DNA of 64,000 nucleotides from Caldilineaceae bacterium (GCA_020846635.1 JADLDO010000027.1:62001-126000), one strand, 5' to 3'; numbered from the stretch's first letter, positions 17,692 to 27,152 are shown. Numbers and translations: made by a program. Notes: generated by a model not told the origin, from the sequence alone.

Positions 17692-18477
17692 CTACGCCCC
17701 CTCCGGCGTTACATACGCTGCCGTAATCCCCCCATCCACCACAAACTCTGCGCCCGTGACAAACGACGATTCATCCGATGCCAGATAGAGCGCAGCGTAG
17801 GCCATCTCTTTGGCCTCCCCGAAACGCCCCATCGGAATATGCACCAGACGCCGCTGTCGCTTCTCCTCGGTATTGAGGAATTTCATCAACATTTCAGTAC
17901 GCAGCGGCCCCGGACAAAGCGCGTTGACGCGGATATTCTCGCGGGCATGGATCACTGCCAATTCGCGCGTCATCGACAAGACGCCACCTTTGGAAGCCGT
18001 ATAGGCCAATTGTGGGGTAGCAGCCCCTAACAGCGCCACAAACGAAGCCGTATTGATAATCGAGCCGCCCCCCGCGCGCCGCAGTGCCGGAATCCCAAAC
18101 TTGCAGCCCAAGAAGACCCCCTTGAGATTGATTGACATCGTCAAATCCCAAATATCTTCATCCGTCTGCATGGCATCATCATCCTGGCTATGCATGATCC
18201 CGGCATTGTTAAACAGCACAGTCAGCTTACCGAAATGTTCTTCCGCCGCGGCAACCATCGCCGCGCAATCTGCCGCCCGCGCTACATCGGCATGGACATA
18301 GATAGCTTCTCCGCCCTGTGCCTCTACCGCCTTGACCGTGTCATGACCCGCCCCGTCATTGACATCGACCACCACAAGCTGTGCGCCCTCTTGGGCAAAG
18401 AGCAAAGCTGTCTCTCGCCCAATGCCCCCGCCCCCGCCCGTAATTAACGCCACCTTCCCCTGCAAACGCATCGTCAT
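17692..18477 (-). CDS. Short-chain dehydrogenase/reductase
   Basis: 261 residues, a classical SDR. The Rossmann motif is ALITGGGGGIGRETA, Asp in VVDVND suggests NAD(H) preference, NNAG is present, the catalytic Ser sits in IINTASF, YTASKGG supplies Tyr and Lys, and the C-terminal LCPGPLRTEM and VDGG motifs are intact. The substrate is unknown; FabG-like or sugar alcohol dehydrogenases are possible. The gene stands alone between a terminator and a palindromic repeat. The first ATG is followed by a second two codons later. Confidence 0.85.
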   Translation of the reverse strand: MTMRLQGKVALITGGGGGIGRETALLFAQEGAQLVVVDVNDGAGHDTVKAVEAQGGEAIYVHADVARAADCAAMVAAAEEHFGKLTVLFNNAGIMHSQDDDAMQTDEDIWDLTMSINLKGVFLGCKFGIPALRRAGGGSIINTASFVALLGAATPQLAYTASKGGVLSMTRELAVIHARENIRVNALCPGPLRTEMLMKFLNTEEKRQRRLVHIPMGRFGEAKEMAYAALYLASDESSFVTGAEFVVDGGITAAYVTPEGA

Positions 18478-18517
18478 CCCCCCGTCTTCGCCCGGTTCAT
18501 GAATAGGTATCTCACCC

Positions 18518-18547
18518 CCTCCCGGAAGCTTCTGAGCTTCCGGGAGG
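18518..18547. repeat. Palindromic repeat, copy 3 (CCTCCCGGAAGCT family)
   Basis: CCTCCCGGAAGCT (18518-18530) and AGCTTCCGGGAGG (18535-18547) form a 13-bp perfect stem with loop TCTG. It lies between the 3' end of miaA and the start of the SDR gene, both on the minus strand, without a T-tract in that direction. Confidence 0.75.
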
Positions 18548-18565
18548 GTAATTCTTCGACCGATC

Positions 18566-19513
18566 TTACTCCTGTTCCGCCAAAAACCGCCCCACAGCCT
18601 CGATCACCGCTTCCTCACCCCCAGGCTGGCTCAGGTCAAACCATTGGACATTCGCCATCTTGCGAAACCAGGTCATCTGGTGGCGCACAAAGCGATGGGT
18701 CTCGATCTGGATGCGCTCAACCGCAGCGTCCAGCGTCATCTCGCCGCGTAAATACGCACCGATCTCGCGATAGCCCAGGCTGGTCATGGCGGGCAGAGTG
18801 GGCGCATAGTCCGCATCCAAAAGCCGTTGAGTCTCCGCCACCAACCCTTCTTCGACCATCGCCAGCACACGCTGGTCAATGCGCGCATAAAGCTCCTCAC
18901 GCGGGCGCGTCAAGCCCACCTGCAAAATGGCATAGGATGGCGGGTGGCTGCCTTCCAAATCCACCTTCGAGCGCCCCGTAATCATCACAATTTCCAGCGC
19001 CCGCAACAGCCGCCGCGGATTCAACGCATCAATCACCGTGGCAGTCGCCGGGTCAAGCGCTAGCAGCCGTTGATAAAGCGCCTCGCGTCCTTGCGCTTCC
19101 AACAATGTTTCCAACTCAGCACGCAAGGCAGGATTGGGCGGCACTTCGGGAATCTGTAATCCCTCCACTACCGCCCGCACGTAGAGCGAAGTCCCCCCCA
19201 CCAAAAAGGGAACACGCCCGCGATGATGGATCGCATCAATCGTGGCATAGGCCAACGCCTGATATTCAGCCACCGTCAAGGGGTTGTCAGGTTCACAGAG
19301 GTCGATCAAATGATGCGGCACTTCCGCCTGTTCATCCAGGGCCGGCTTCGCTGTGCCAATATCCATCGTCCGGTAGATCAGGCGGCTGTCTGCGCTGACA
19401 ATTTCGCCATTGAAGTGGCGGGCAAGTTGCAGGCTCAAGGCCGTTTTGCCCACTGCCGTAGGGCCAAGCAGCACGACCAATGGCTTTCCCTGCTTCTGAT
19501 TCACATCCATCAT
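18566..19513 (-). CDS. miaA: tRNA dimethylallyltransferase
   Basis: 315 residues, typical MiaA. The P-loop is [12 protein letters not shown], followed by [18 protein letters not shown] and [21 protein letters not shown] and the Arg-rich [14 protein letters not shown] are conserved, and a C-terminal RHQMTWFRK segment ends the tRNA-binding part. The enzyme adds a dimethylallyl group to A37 of tRNAs that read UNN codons. In the usual SADSxQ motif the Gln is Leu here. The start codon directly follows the yraN stop (TAAATG), so rnhB-yraN-miaA form a tight operon. Confidence 0.95.
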   Translation of the reverse strand: MMDVNQKQGKPLVVLLGPTAVGKTALSLQLARHFNGEIVSADSRLIYRTMDIGTAKPALDEQAEVPHHLIDLCEPDNPLTVAEYQALAYATIDAIHHRGRVPFLVGGTSLYVRAVVEGLQIPEVPPNPALRAELETLLEAQGREALYQRLLALDPATATVIDALNPRRLLRALEIVMITGRSKVDLEGSHPPSYAILQVGLTRPREELYARIDQRVLAMVEEGLVAETQRLLDADYAPTLPAMTSLGYREIGAYLRGEMTLDAAVERIQIETHRFVRHQMTWFRKMANVQWFDLSQPGGEEAVIEAVGRFLAEQE

Positions 19514-19915
19514 TTATCCCATCACCGCATGGCGCAAATGCACCTGGTCTATCAAACGTCCTTGCCCGTCCAACTGAATCGCCACCACATCGATCCGCCA
19601 CGGCCCTTGCCACTCGACGGCTTGCACATAGGCCTCTGCCACAGTGCGTAATTTGGCTTGCTTGGTGGGCGTCACCGAAGCTTGCGCTGTGCCAAAGCGC
19701 GTCCCGCGCCGGATACGCACCTCCACCACGACCAGCCACGTCGCCGCGACGCCCCCTTGAGAATAATCGGGCGCGACTTCCTGCGCGATCAGATCCAATT
19801 CACCATAGGCGCAGCGCCAGTTGCGCGCCACAATCGCGAGCCCTGCCTCAACCAGGAGCCGCGCCGCCCATTCTTCACCCATCTGCCCCAACTGGCGGCG
19901 TGCATCGCCTTTCAC
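19514..19915 (-). CDS. yraN: YraN/UPF0102 family nuclease-like protein
   Basis: 133 residues, the size of UPF0102 proteins. GEEWAARLLVEAGLAIVARN, the acidic GELDLIA and VVVEVRIR make the endonuclease-like fold's E-x-D...ExK-type core, though the usual Lys of EVK is Arg. The family relates to Holliday-junction-resolvase-like nucleases but has no firmly known substrate. It carries an insertion with DYSQGGVAATW between the two halves of the active site. The ATG overlaps the rnhB stop by 4 bp; the order rplS-rnhB-yraN is widespread in bacteria. Confidence 0.85.
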   Translation of the reverse strand: MKGDARRQLGQMGEEWAARLLVEAGLAIVARNWRCAYGELDLIAQEVAPDYSQGGVAATWLVVVEVRIRRGTRFGTAQASVTPTKQAKLRTVAEAYVQAVEWQGPWRIDVVAIQLDGQGRLIDQVHLRHAVMG

Positions 19916-20586
19916 GACCCTACCTCGCCTTTGTCGCAGAGCGCAGCAGGGCGCGCAACCGGTGCAAATGTGTGCCGGTGTTCAGGGCAGGGGCCATGCA
20001 TGTTCAGCGCGGCCAGATGTTGGGCAGTGCCATAGCCTTTATGCGCGCCAAAGCCATAGCGCGGATAGCTCTCGCCAACCGCTTCGAGCAACCGGTCACG
20101 CGTCACCTTCGCCAAAACTGATGCCGCCGCCACCGATGCCATCTTCTGATCGGCCTTTGGCACACAAAGTTGGGGCAAACCAGCCTGCGGGAGTTTCACC
20201 CAGTCAATGAGCAAATAATCGGGCGGCAGAGAGAGCGCACCCAAAGCCTGTAACATCGCCTGGCGCGTTGCTGTGGCAATCCCCACCTGGTCAATCACGG
20301 CTGCGGGAACAACCCCGACTCCCCAGGCAAGCGCCGCCTGCTGAATAGGCTCCACAAGCGCCGATCGTGCCGCCGGGCGCAGCAGCTTGCTATCGCGCAC
20401 TTCCGCCCACACGCCTGTCAGCGAAGCCGCCGCCGGAATGATCACCGCAGCCGCCACCACCGGCCCGGCGAGCGCCCCGCGCCCGGCCTCATCTATGCCC
20501 GCCACGCGGCAATAGCCCGCCGCCCAGAGCCGTGATTCCTCGTCCAGTGTAGGAGATAAATTTGCAGGTGATCGATTGGATGACAT
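19912..20586 (-). CDS. rnhB: Ribonuclease HII
   Basis: 224 residues. The catalytic motif GIDEAGRGALAGPVVAAAV opens the domain, DSKLL is the conserved Asp/Lys pair, DYLLIDWV contains the third acidic residue, and VPKADQKMASVAAASVLAKV with RD follows. It removes RNA from RNA:DNA hybrids and single ribonucleotides from DNA. An N-terminal tail of about 25 residues precedes the domain. The Asp in LLIDW is followed by Trp where Gly is common. It is translationally coupled to yraN. Confidence 0.94.
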   Translation of the reverse strand: MSSNRSPANLSPTLDEESRLWAAGYCRVAGIDEAGRGALAGPVVAAAVIIPAAASLTGVWAEVRDSKLLRPAARSALVEPIQQAALAWGVGVVPAAVIDQVGIATATRQAMLQALGALSLPPDYLLIDWVKLPQAGLPQLCVPKADQKMASVAAASVLAKVTRDRLLEAVGESYPRYGFGAHKGYGTAQHLAALNMHGPCPEHRHTFAPVARPAALCDKGEVGS

Positions 20587-20609
20587 ACGAAAATGAGCCT
20601 ATGATAGCA

Positions 20610-20639
20610 AAAGAGCACCGGCAGCGCGCCGATGCTCTT
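20610..20639 (-). terminator. Terminator after rplS
   Basis: On the minus strand AAGAGCA-CGGC pairs with GCCG-TGCTCTT around a GC-rich centre and is followed by TTTTGC. It separates rplS from rnhB, so the latter may need read-through or its own promoter. Confidence 0.65.
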
Positions 20640-20683
20640 CTCACCCCAAAGGGAAGGTAACTAAAAATATAGACCCTGAAAAT

Positions 20684-21046
20684 TTAGGCCTTGAGGAATC
20701 GCTTCTCGCGCAAGCGGGCAGCCTTGCCTTGCAGGTCACGCAGGTAGTAAAGCTGGGCGCGGCGGACTTTGGCCTTACGCAGCACCTCGATGCGTTCCAC
20801 ATTCTTGCTATAAAGCGGGAAAGTGCGCTCCACACCGATACCATGCGAACCTGTGCGACGAACGGTATAGGTTGCACCCGGCGTTGTGCCTCCACGCATG
20901 GCAATCACCACGCCTTGAAAGACCTGAATACGCTCGTTGCGACCTTCCTTAATGCGTTGATGCACCCGCACCGTATCGCCTGGACTCATTTCAGGCATAT
21001 CCGCGTTCAGTTGCGGCTCCAGCGAAGCCATTAGCGCGTTGGTCAT
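20684..21046 (-). CDS. rplS: 50S ribosomal protein L19
   Basis: 120 residues, full length. [52 protein letters not shown] and the basic [21 protein letters not shown] tail are the L19 signatures. L19 sits at the 30S-50S interface. A consensus-like promoter lies about 195 nt upstream of the ATG, so the mRNA has a long leader that could carry autoregulation. trmD is upstream on the same strand, but a 460-bp gap separates them, wider than usual. Confidence 0.96.
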   Translation of the reverse strand: MTNALMASLEPQLNADMPEMSPGDTVRVHQRIKEGRNERIQVFQGVVIAMRGGTTPGATYTVRRTGSHGIGVERTFPLYSKNVERIEVLRKAKVRRAQLYYLRDLQGKAARLREKRFLKA

Positions 21047-21246
21047 GCTCTCACTCTATTCCTTGATTCAAATCCTTGATACGAAACGGCTGCCAGTATG
21101 CAGTCCATTCAATGCCACTCATCCATAAACCGAAGGCGCAGGCTCCAATTCAGCCATCTGGAACGGCCTACCCATATGAGCCAAAACGACAATTGCACCC
21201 AAAGCTGCTGTGCCGAATTTCACCTTCGGAAATTTACAACCGTCCG

Positions 21247-21275
21247 AGTATAGCATGTCTGTCGAGTCGTGACAA
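21247..21275 (-). promoter_or_regulatory. Promoter of rplS
   Basis: Minus strand TTGTCA (21270-21275), 17-bp spacer, TATACT (21247-21252). The predicted leader to the rplS ATG is about 195 nt and includes a CCGAA/TTCGG pairing near its 5' end. Confidence 0.65.
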
Positions 21276-21339
21276 ATTGCGGTGCAGGTCGGATGATTAT
21301 TGTTTGCATATCATGCTTATCGTTTGCGTATCATTGATT

Positions 21340-21367
21340 TTGACCCCGCGACTACAGCCACTATAAT
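21340..21367 (+). promoter_or_regulatory. Plus-strand promoter-like site
   Basis: TTGACC (21340-21345), 16-bp spacer, TATAAT (21362-21367). It points away from rplS, toward the 3' end of trmD on the opposite strand, with only the small frame at 21372-21461 downstream. Confidence 0.45.
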
Positions 21368-21371
21368 AACC

Positions 21372-21461
21372 GTGACTGAACAACCAATGGCCCAACAACC
21401 AATGGGCTTTCGGTATCAGGATGGCGCTATCCAGCAAAACGATAGACAAACAAAACGATAA
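21372..21461 (+). CDS. Possible 29-residue small protein
   Basis: A GTG-initiated frame encoding MTEQPMAQQPMGFRYQDG followed by AIQQNDRQTKR and TAA, directly behind a TTGACC-16-TATAAT site. There is no ribosome-binding site before the GTG, so translation would have to be leaderless; the internal ATG is preceded by CAACCA only. The DNA has a CAACCAATGG direct repeat. No family is recognised. The transcript might instead be an antisense RNA to the trmD 3' end. Confidence 0.2.
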   Translation: MTEQPMAQQPMGFRYQDGAIQQNDRQTKR

Positions 21462-21506
21462 AGTCATACGGAAGAATCGATCATGAAGGTCATCTGTTCT
21501 TATCTC

Positions 21507-22397
21507 TTATTCTCCTTCACTACCTTCCGGTTCAACTTCATCGTGCCATCCCCACTTCCGCAGAAAGGCGCGATCCTCTTTCGTCAGGGGTAATGTAAGC
21601 AACAGATCGGGACGTTGTTGCAATGTTTGCAGCAGTGCCTGCTCATGACGCCACGCCGCGACTTTGGCGTGATGCCCGCTCAGCAACACATCGGGGACAG
21701 CCTCACCGCGAAAGATGGGGGGGCGTGTATACTGTGGGCCTTCCAGCAGCCCGCCCAACCCCGGTGAGTGACTATCTTGGTGCGCCCCTAATGCATAGCC
21801 CAGCGCGCCAGGAATGAGCCGTGTCACCGCGTCTACAATCACCATTGCTGCCAGTTCCCCCCCGCTCAATACATAGTCGCCGATGCTGATCTCGTCCGTG
21901 ATCAATTGTGAGCGCACTCGCTCATCCACGCCTTCATAACGACCGCAAATCAGGGCGAGACGTGGAAATTGGGCCAACTCAGCGACAACGGATTGTGTAA
22001 GCAGTCGCCCCTGGGGTGACAAGAGGATCACAGGTGCATTCGCCGGTAAAGGAACTGCTTCCTCCGCGTTCCACGGCGGCAAGTTCACATAGGCGTCTTG
22101 GGTCGGAAGTGTCCATCCGCGCGGTCTGGACAAGACTGTCTCGACTGAACGGAAAATGGGTTCGGGCTTCATCACCATGCCACCACCGCCACCATACGGT
22201 GTATCGTCACAAATATGGTGGCGATCCGTCGTATAATTACGAACGTCGTGGAACGCAACGGTCATGAGGTTGTTCTCTTGGGCTCGCTTGATAATGCTTT
22301 CGGCAAATGGGCCGGAAAACATCTGCGGGAACAACGTAAAAACATCAAAATGGACGACCGCTGAAGGTTCTTGAATGTTGAAATTTTCGGAGTTCAT
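21507..22397 (-). CDS. trmD: tRNA (guanine-37-N1)-methyltransferase
   Basis: 296 residues. [20 protein letters not shown] opens the SPOUT domain, [17 protein letters not shown] follows, [13 protein letters not shown] and [20 protein letters not shown] form the trefoil-knot SAM site, and the C-terminal part has [18 protein letters not shown]. It methylates G37 of tRNAs that read CNN codons. An N-terminal tail of 15 residues and a long C-terminal tail make it longer than the usual 240-250. The ATG at 22397 is the only start close to the domain. It overlaps the start of the divergent M23 gene by 23 bp. Confidence 0.95.
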   Translation of the reverse strand: MNSENFNIQEPSAVVHFDVFTLFPQMFSGPFAESIIKRAQENNLMTVAFHDVRNYTTDRHHICDDTPYGGGGGMVMKPEPIFRSVETVLSRPRGWTLPTQDAYVNLPPWNAEEAVPLPANAPVILLSPQGRLLTQSVVAELAQFPRLALICGRYEGVDERVRSQLITDEISIGDYVLSGGELAAMVIVDAVTRLIPGALGYALGAHQDSHSPGLGGLLEGPQYTRPPIFRGEAVPDVLLSGHHAKVAAWRHEQALLQTLQQRPDLLLTLPLTKEDRAFLRKWGWHDEVEPEGSEGE

Positions 22398-24255
22398 GCA
22401 GCACCCTCGTGTTGCGCAAATTATCAGTCGTCTACAAGGCGTTGCTGCCCCTGACATCGAATATATCGGTGATGATACGGGTGATCATTTCCATGATTTT
22501 ATCGCGGCAAGCCCGCAAGTCTTTGATCACGATCTCATCCAACACGATCCCACCCATGACGACGATCAGGTCATTACGCAAGACGGGATTGTAGCCCAGG
22601 AAGTTACGATGGATTCCGGCATCAAGGCAGAAGTTGCCAAAGCCGCAATCATCTCAGATGGCATTGCAGACGAAAAATCCAATGACCTATCTGGACAGGA
22701 ATCCGCGCAAGCTCCCACTATCCAAGATTCTGACACAGTATGGGAGGATGCACTGCGATCCCTGCCGGCACCACAGCGTCCTCTCCAACGTCTCCTGCCG
22801 ATGACCGCACGTGTCGGCGTCTTGGGCCTGGTCGCCGTCGCCATGTGGTGGACATGGCCGCGCAACGACGATCCCAGCGCTTGGGTAGATGACGCCCGCG
22901 CCAGGTCGATGGATTCGCTTGCGGTGATCAACCCGGCGAATGTGGCCCCAGGTGCAGGCATTGTCGCGCGCGCTGCCGCCCTCACCCCGGATGCCACTGC
23001 CCAAGCTGCCATGTTCGCCAACATCGTGATCGTCACACCCACCTCGGCGCAAGTTGGCTCCCCGACATCCGATCCAGAGCCTGCTGCTCCTATAGACGAA
23101 CCCATCATCTTAGAAGCATCCGCTGCCGTGACGCAGGCACAAGAGGGCGCGATTGTCATCGAAATCCCAGAAGCTGTGCCTGTCGAAGCGCTCATGCCCG
23201 CGCTACAATCCGAACCGATCACGGCGGAAGCACAGACCATTCAAACTGAAATGATTCTCGTACCAACCGCAACGCCCTCACCGACCCCGCAAGTCGTCTC
23301 CGCGCTCAGCGGGAATTCGATTCCAAAGGTCGAGATCGTACCCGCAGTCGGAATCAAAATGACACCTGCGGGAGAAGCGGATCAGCCAACACCCACCGCT
23401 ACCGTCGCTCCCACAGCGACCCCGCCCCCCATCGGCCCAGGGCGTCTCTGGTCCACCTTCACACCCCTATCCGCCGCAGAAAGTGACCATTTCTGGCTGG
23501 GCAATCCTTTTGAAAACTTGAATTCTAACCAATTTGCCAGCCCCAGCTATCAATTCGGCGCAACCGCGGGCAACCGCTACCGGCCCCATCATGGGCTAGA
23601 CTTCTCCAATCCATCGGGCACACCTGTCCAAGCAGCCGTTGAGGGTGAGATTGTCCACGCCGGGCCGGATGACCCTGACCTGCTTGGCCCCTATGCAAAC
23701 TTCTATGGCAAGGCTGTGGTCATTCGCCTCGATCAACAACTGCCCGTGGCGGGCGGCAAGCTCGATGTCTTTGTCCTCTATGGGCACCTAAGCGAAGTAC
23801 GCGTCGAAGTAGGGCAGCACGTCAAAGCAGATGACATTGTGGGGCTTGTCGGCATGAGCGGTATCGCCATCGGCCCCCACTTACATGTCGAAGCGCGCTT
23901 GGGGGCGAATACCTATGATCACAGTGTCAACCCCTATCTATGGCTCAAACCTGCCGAGGGCAATGGCGCGGTTGCTGTCCGTGTTTTGACGGCAAATGGA
24001 CGCACATGGGCCGGGGCCAAAGTCTCCATCGCTCAATTTGTGGGAGGCAGAGCGGTCTGGGGTCGCCAGATTGAAACCTATCTTGACACCGAAAATATCG
24101 GCCCCGATCCCTTATGGGGCGAAAACGGCGCAATGGGAGATGTCCCCGCCGGCTCCTATGTCCTCATTGCCAATATCAATGGCGAAAGCGTGCGCACCGA
24201 CTTCACCGTCAACGCCGGCGAAACAACCTTCGTCGAAATCCGCACCGAACAATAA
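22375..24255 (+). CDS. Membrane-anchored M23-family peptidase
   Basis: 626 residues. An acidic cytosolic part (1-135) is followed by one transmembrane helix ([16 protein letters not shown], about 143-160), then a long Ala/Pro/Thr-rich extracellular linker. The LytM/M23 domain (about 385-525) has [18 protein letters not shown] (His, Asp ligands) and the HLHVE motif in [12 protein letters not shown], so the zinc site is complete. A C-terminal immunoglobulin-like domain of about 95 residues ends the protein. It is likely to cut cell-wall peptides or bind another wall enzyme. The ATG at 22375 has GAAGG 7 nt upstream; ATG 22396 is an alternative. Both starts lie inside the trmD coding region. Confidence 0.88.
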   Translation: MLKFSEFMQHPRVAQIISRLQGVAAPDIEYIGDDTGDHFHDFIAASPQVFDHDLIQHDPTHDDDQVITQDGIVAQEVTMDSGIKAEVAKAAIISDGIADEKSNDLSGQESAQAPTIQDSDTVWEDALRSLPAPQRPLQRLLPMTARVGVLGLVAVAMWWTWPRNDDPSAWVDDARARSMDSLAVINPANVAPGAGIVARAAALTPDATAQAAMFANIVIVTPTSAQVGSPTSDPEPAAPIDEPIILEASAAVTQAQEGAIVIEIPEAVPVEALMPALQSEPITAEAQTIQTEMILVPTATPSPTPQVVSALSGNSIPKVEIVPAVGIKMTPAGEADQPTPTATVAPTATPPPIGPGRLWSTFTPLSAAESDHFWLGNPFENLNSNQFASPSYQFGATAGNRYRPHHGLDFSNPSGTPVQAAVEGEIVHAGPDDPDLLGPYANFYGKAVVIRLDQQLPVAGGKLDVFVLYGHLSEVRVEVGQHVKADDIVGLVGMSGIAIGPHLHVEARLGANTYDHSVNPYLWLKPAEGNGAVAVRVLTANGRTWAGAKVSIAQFVGGRAVWGRQIETYLDTENIGPDPLWGENGAMGDVPAGSYVLIANINGESVRTDFTVNAGETTFVEIRTEQ

Positions 24256-24280
24256 ACCACTCAAAACCCTTACCCTGCAA

Positions 24281-24317
24281 CCCTCCTGGAAGCTTAAAGC
24301 TTCGGGGAGGGTCTTTT
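24281..24317 (+). terminator. Terminator after the M23 gene; palindromic repeat copy 4
   Basis: CCCTCCTGGAAGCTT and AAGCTTCGGGGAGGG pair around a single A with one mismatch and are followed by TCTTTTCC. The sequence is a variant of the repeat family also seen at 9282, 18518 and 52219. Confidence 0.7.
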
Positions 24318-24328
24318 CCTATAGCGAT

Positions 24329-24835
24329 ATGACACCCAACACCAACAGTACCATGCCCACCGCGGTCATCATCTACACCGATGGCGGCTGCATTGGCAAC
24401 CCAGGCCCCGGCGGCTATGCCGCCATTCTGCGCTTTGGTTCGCACGAAAAAGAAGTGGTAGGCCGCTTTCGCCAGACAACCAATAATCGCATGGAACTGC
24501 GCGCGGCCATCGCCGCGCTGGAAGCTCTCACCCGTCCCTGCCGGGTAGAACTCTTTACCGATAGCTCATACCTGCGTAATGGTATTACCAAATGGGTGTA
24601 CGGCTGGCAGCGCAACGGCTGGCGCACAGGCAGCAAACAGCCTGTCAAAAACCAGGACTTATGGCAGCGACTCCTCGCTGTCATCGCTCGCCACCAACCC
24701 GCGGGGAGCGTCCAGTGGCATTGGACAAAGGGACATGCGGGCGATCCTGCCAACGAACGCGCAGACCAACTTGCCAACCAAGCCGCGCGCAGCGTCACCG
24801 ATGCCGACCCGATTGACGTTGAGGGAACTTCATAA
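24329..24835 (+). CDS. rnhA: Ribonuclease HI
   Basis: 168 residues. All four catalytic positions are visible: [15 protein letters not shown] (Asp), [16 protein letters not shown] (Glu), ELFTDSSYL (Asp) and [12 protein letters not shown] (Asp), with the His-containing [13 protein letters not shown] loop and the basic handle [12 protein letters not shown]. It degrades RNA in RNA:DNA hybrids. The start is uncertain: the ATG at 24329 or the one at 24353, which lies right before the domain; neither has a strong ribosome site. The frame is open further upstream through the M23 gene end, which is not coding in this frame. Confidence 0.93.
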   Translation: MTPNTNSTMPTAVIIYTDGGCIGNPGPGGYAAILRFGSHEKEVVGRFRQTTNNRMELRAAIAALEALTRPCRVELFTDSSYLRNGITKWVYGWQRNGWRTGSKQPVKNQDLWQRLLAVIARHQPAGSVQWHWTKGHAGDPANERADQLANQAARSVTDADPIDVEGTS

Positions 24836-24841
24836 GAGGGA

Positions 24842-25387
24842 CTAAACCGTACTTCCCTCCACTTCACCCGGATCAGCTGCCAAGTCTTTTACCATCAGCC
24901 CCGGCAGCACCTCAATCCCGGCGTGGCGAACCGCATTGCCGTGGCGCACCCCTAGCAGTCCGTTCTTCATATCTGCCGGACTCCATTGAAAGCCATAGCG
25001 TATGTAGCCCGCAATCTCCCACAAATACAAAACAGCCAATGCCAGCAGATAGGGCAACCAATAGCCCATTGCCACAAACGCCATATAGTGGCGCGCCGGG
25101 TTATGATCATCCACGAGTTCAGGTCGAAATCCCTCTGTCCCTAGCTTGATGGGCGGGCTACCCTCCATTTGGCGCAAAAACCTGTAAGGATTCCATACAT
25201 CCTGCAAATGAATATAGGCAAAGTCCTCGCTCAGCCTGCGCACAACGCGGCCTGCCTGACCCTCTTCCTCTGTGATATAGCGCCGCGTAGCAGAGATCAA
25301 GCCTTTCAACCCTCTCAATGAGGCTGAAGATGCCATCGCGGGTGACATTGCCTTGTCAACCGGTTCAAAACTTTGCACGTCGCTCAT
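24842..25387 (-). CDS. Predicted membrane protein of unknown family
   Basis: 181 residues. An N-terminal helical part with YITEEEGQAGRVVRRLSEDF is followed by NPARHYMAFVAMGYW and a hydrophobic helix LPYLLALAVLYLWEIAGYIRY. The C-terminal half contains WSPADMKNGLLGVRHGNA. The spaced RH...H/E...D..NG pattern looks conserved-enzyme-like and recalls small transmembrane hydrolase families, but I do not recognise it. The ATG at 25387 was preferred over the GTG at 25402 because GGGGAG lies at good distance. It converges with rnhA (6 bp between stops). Confidence 0.6.
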   Translation of the reverse strand: MSDVQSFEPVDKAMSPAMASSASLRGLKGLISATRRYITEEEGQAGRVVRRLSEDFAYIHLQDVWNPYRFLRQMEGSPPIKLGTEGFRPELVDDHNPARHYMAFVAMGYWLPYLLALAVLYLWEIAGYIRYGFQWSPADMKNGLLGVRHGNAVRHAGIEVLPGLMVKDLAADPGEVEGSTV

Positions 25388-25460
25388 CTGCCTGCTCCCC
25401 ACAAGCTATGTACGCCACTGCAAACACGCTTACATCAACATGCATCAGTACGCAATCAAA

Positions 25461-25495
25461 CGATGGGAGTTTCCGCATTAACGGAACTCCCATCG
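25461..25495 (-). terminator. Terminator after purH
   Basis: CGATGGGAGTTTCCG (25461-25475) and CGGAACTCCCATCG (25482-25495) form a long stem with one bulge in the gap between purH and the downstream membrane-protein gene. On the minus strand it is followed by TTTGATT. Confidence 0.7.
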
Positions 25496-25540
25496 TCGAA
25501 CAAAGCACTACATACCAAAGTTGGGCAACTCTCCGCCAAT

Positions 25541-27073
25541 TTAGTGACGGAAATGACGCGCCCCCGTAAAAGCCATCACTAGCCCCAACGCGTCCACGGC
25601 AGCAATCACCTCGTCATCGCGCACCGAACCGCCGGGCTGCACCACGGCACTGATGCCATATTTGGCGGCTTCCTCAATGCCATCGGCAAAGGGGAAAAAG
25701 GCATCAGACGCCATCACAGAGCCTTTGGCTCGTTCGCCGGCCTTATGTCCCGCCACCATCACCGAATCTACGCGGCTCATCTGCCCCGCGCCGACGCCGA
25801 CGGTCGCCTGATCTTTGACAAAGACAATGGCGTTGCTCTTGACCCAGCGCGCCACACGCCATGCAAAGGCCAAGTCTGCCAACTGCTCCGGTGTGGGCTG
25901 CTTCTTGCTCACAATCGTCCAATGAGCCGGGTCCATATCCTCCTGGCTCAAATCAACCTCTTGCACCAGCACCCCGCCCATAATACTGCGCAGGCTCAAC
26001 GGGCGTAGTTGCACACCTGTTGGCTGGACGATGCGCAGGTTTTTCTTCTTCATAAAGAGATCCAGCGCATCCGGCGCATACTCCGGCGCGGCCACAACTT
26101 CCACAAAGAGCGAGGCCATGAGCTTTGCTGCCTCCGCATCCAACACGCGGTTGACGGCAATAATGCCGCCGAACGCGCTCACGGGGTCGCTTGCCAGCGC
26201 CTTCTCATAGGCCTGCGCCAATGTCGCGCCACTCGCCAGTCCGCAAGGATTGCCATGCTTGATGATCGCGACGGTGGGTTCGGGAAAATCCTGCGCCGAC
26301 TGCCACGCGCCATCCAGATCGAGCCAGTTGTTATAGCTCATCTCTTTGCCATGCAGCACAGCAAAGGGCATCTGCTCCCCTTCATAGGCATATAGCCCCC
26401 CCTGCTGGTGAGGGTTTTCGCCATAGCGATTGAGCTGTGCCTGGTTCAATTCCAGTGGCATCCGCAGCGGGAGCGTGCTGCCCGCCTCCTCGGCAACTTG
26501 CCCTGCCAAATAATCGGAAATGGCTGTGTCATAGTCTGCCGTGTGGCGAAATGCCTTGAGCGCGAGTTGCTTGCGCTGCATCGTGCTTGTGCCGCCGGAG
26601 GCAAAGGCCGCGGCAACATCGGCATAATCCGTGGGGTCACAAACCACCGTCACCGATTCATGATTCTTCGCCGCTGCGCGCAAAAGCGCTACTCCCCCGA
26701 TATCAATTTCCTCCACCGCAGTTGCCAGCGTCACATTGGGCTGCGCCACTGCTTCTTGGAAAGGGTAAAGATTGACGACCACGAGATCAATGGGCGCGAT
26801 CGCGTGCGCCGACAATTCATCGAGATGCTGCTCGGTTCGTCGCGCCAAAATGCCCCCATGCACCGCCGGATGCAACGTCTTGACACGTCCCCCCAAAATC
26901 TCAGGAAAGCCGGTAATCTCCTCCACCTCAAGAACAGGCACACCCGCATCACGGATGGCGCGAGCGGTGCCACCGCTGGCGACCAGCTCAACACCGGCGT
27001 TGTGGAGTTGCTGCGCAAAATCAACCAACCCTGTCTTGTCGGAAACCGAGAGCAGCGCACGTACAGGTGACAT
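25541..27073 (-). CDS. purH: Bifunctional AICAR transformylase / IMP cyclohydrolase
   Basis: 510 residues. The N-terminal MGS-like IMP cyclohydrolase domain (about 1-195) begins RALLSVSDKTGLVDFAQQL and contains GGRVKTLHPAVHGGIL and DLVVVNLYPF. The transformylase domain contains RYGENPHQQ, the catalytic KHGNPCGLASG and AFGGIIAVNR, and ends with AFTGARHFRH. It performs the last two steps of IMP synthesis, using 10-formyl-THF. The ATG at 27073 has AAGGA at 7 nt; a GTG 6 nt earlier is too close to it. Expression is probably controlled by the ZTP-type riboswitch and terminator upstream, since ZMP (AICAR) is its own substrate. Confidence 0.97.
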   Translation of the reverse strand: MSPVRALLSVSDKTGLVDFAQQLHNAGVELVASGGTARAIRDAGVPVLEVEEITGFPEILGGRVKTLHPAVHGGILARRTEQHLDELSAHAIAPIDLVVVNLYPFQEAVAQPNVTLATAVEEIDIGGVALLRAAAKNHESVTVVCDPTDYADVAAAFASGGTSTMQRKQLALKAFRHTADYDTAISDYLAGQVAEEAGSTLPLRMPLELNQAQLNRYGENPHQQGGLYAYEGEQMPFAVLHGKEMSYNNWLDLDGAWQSAQDFPEPTVAIIKHGNPCGLASGATLAQAYEKALASDPVSAFGGIIAVNRVLDAEAAKLMASLFVEVVAAPEYAPDALDLFMKKKNLRIVQPTGVQLRPLSLRSIMGGVLVQEVDLSQEDMDPAHWTIVSKKQPTPEQLADLAFAWRVARWVKSNAIVFVKDQATVGVGAGQMSRVDSVMVAGHKAGERAKGSVMASDAFFPFADGIEEAAKYGISAVVQPGGSVRDDEVIAAVDALGLVMAFTGARHFRH

Positions 27074-27112
27074 CTTCACTTCCTTTCTAATCTGGCAGGC
27101 TACTGCTGGAAA

Positions 27113-27151
27113 TTAAAAAGGGCAGCCTGCTCGTCAGTAGAGTGGCTGCCC
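27113..27151 (-). terminator. Expression-platform terminator of the purH leader
   Basis: Minus strand GGGCAGCC (27144-27151) and GGCTGCCC (27120-27127) form an 8-bp perfect stem followed by TTTTTAA. Its 5' arm directly follows and slightly crowds the conserved CGCCTGGGC of the aptamer, as in terminator-controlling ZTP riboswitches. Confidence 0.8.
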
Positions 27152-27152
27152 A

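Noticed and set aside
23996..24328. Upstream extension of the RNase HI frame
   Set aside because: It overlaps the M23 peptidase domain end in another frame and a terminator; RNase HI homology begins only after 24353.
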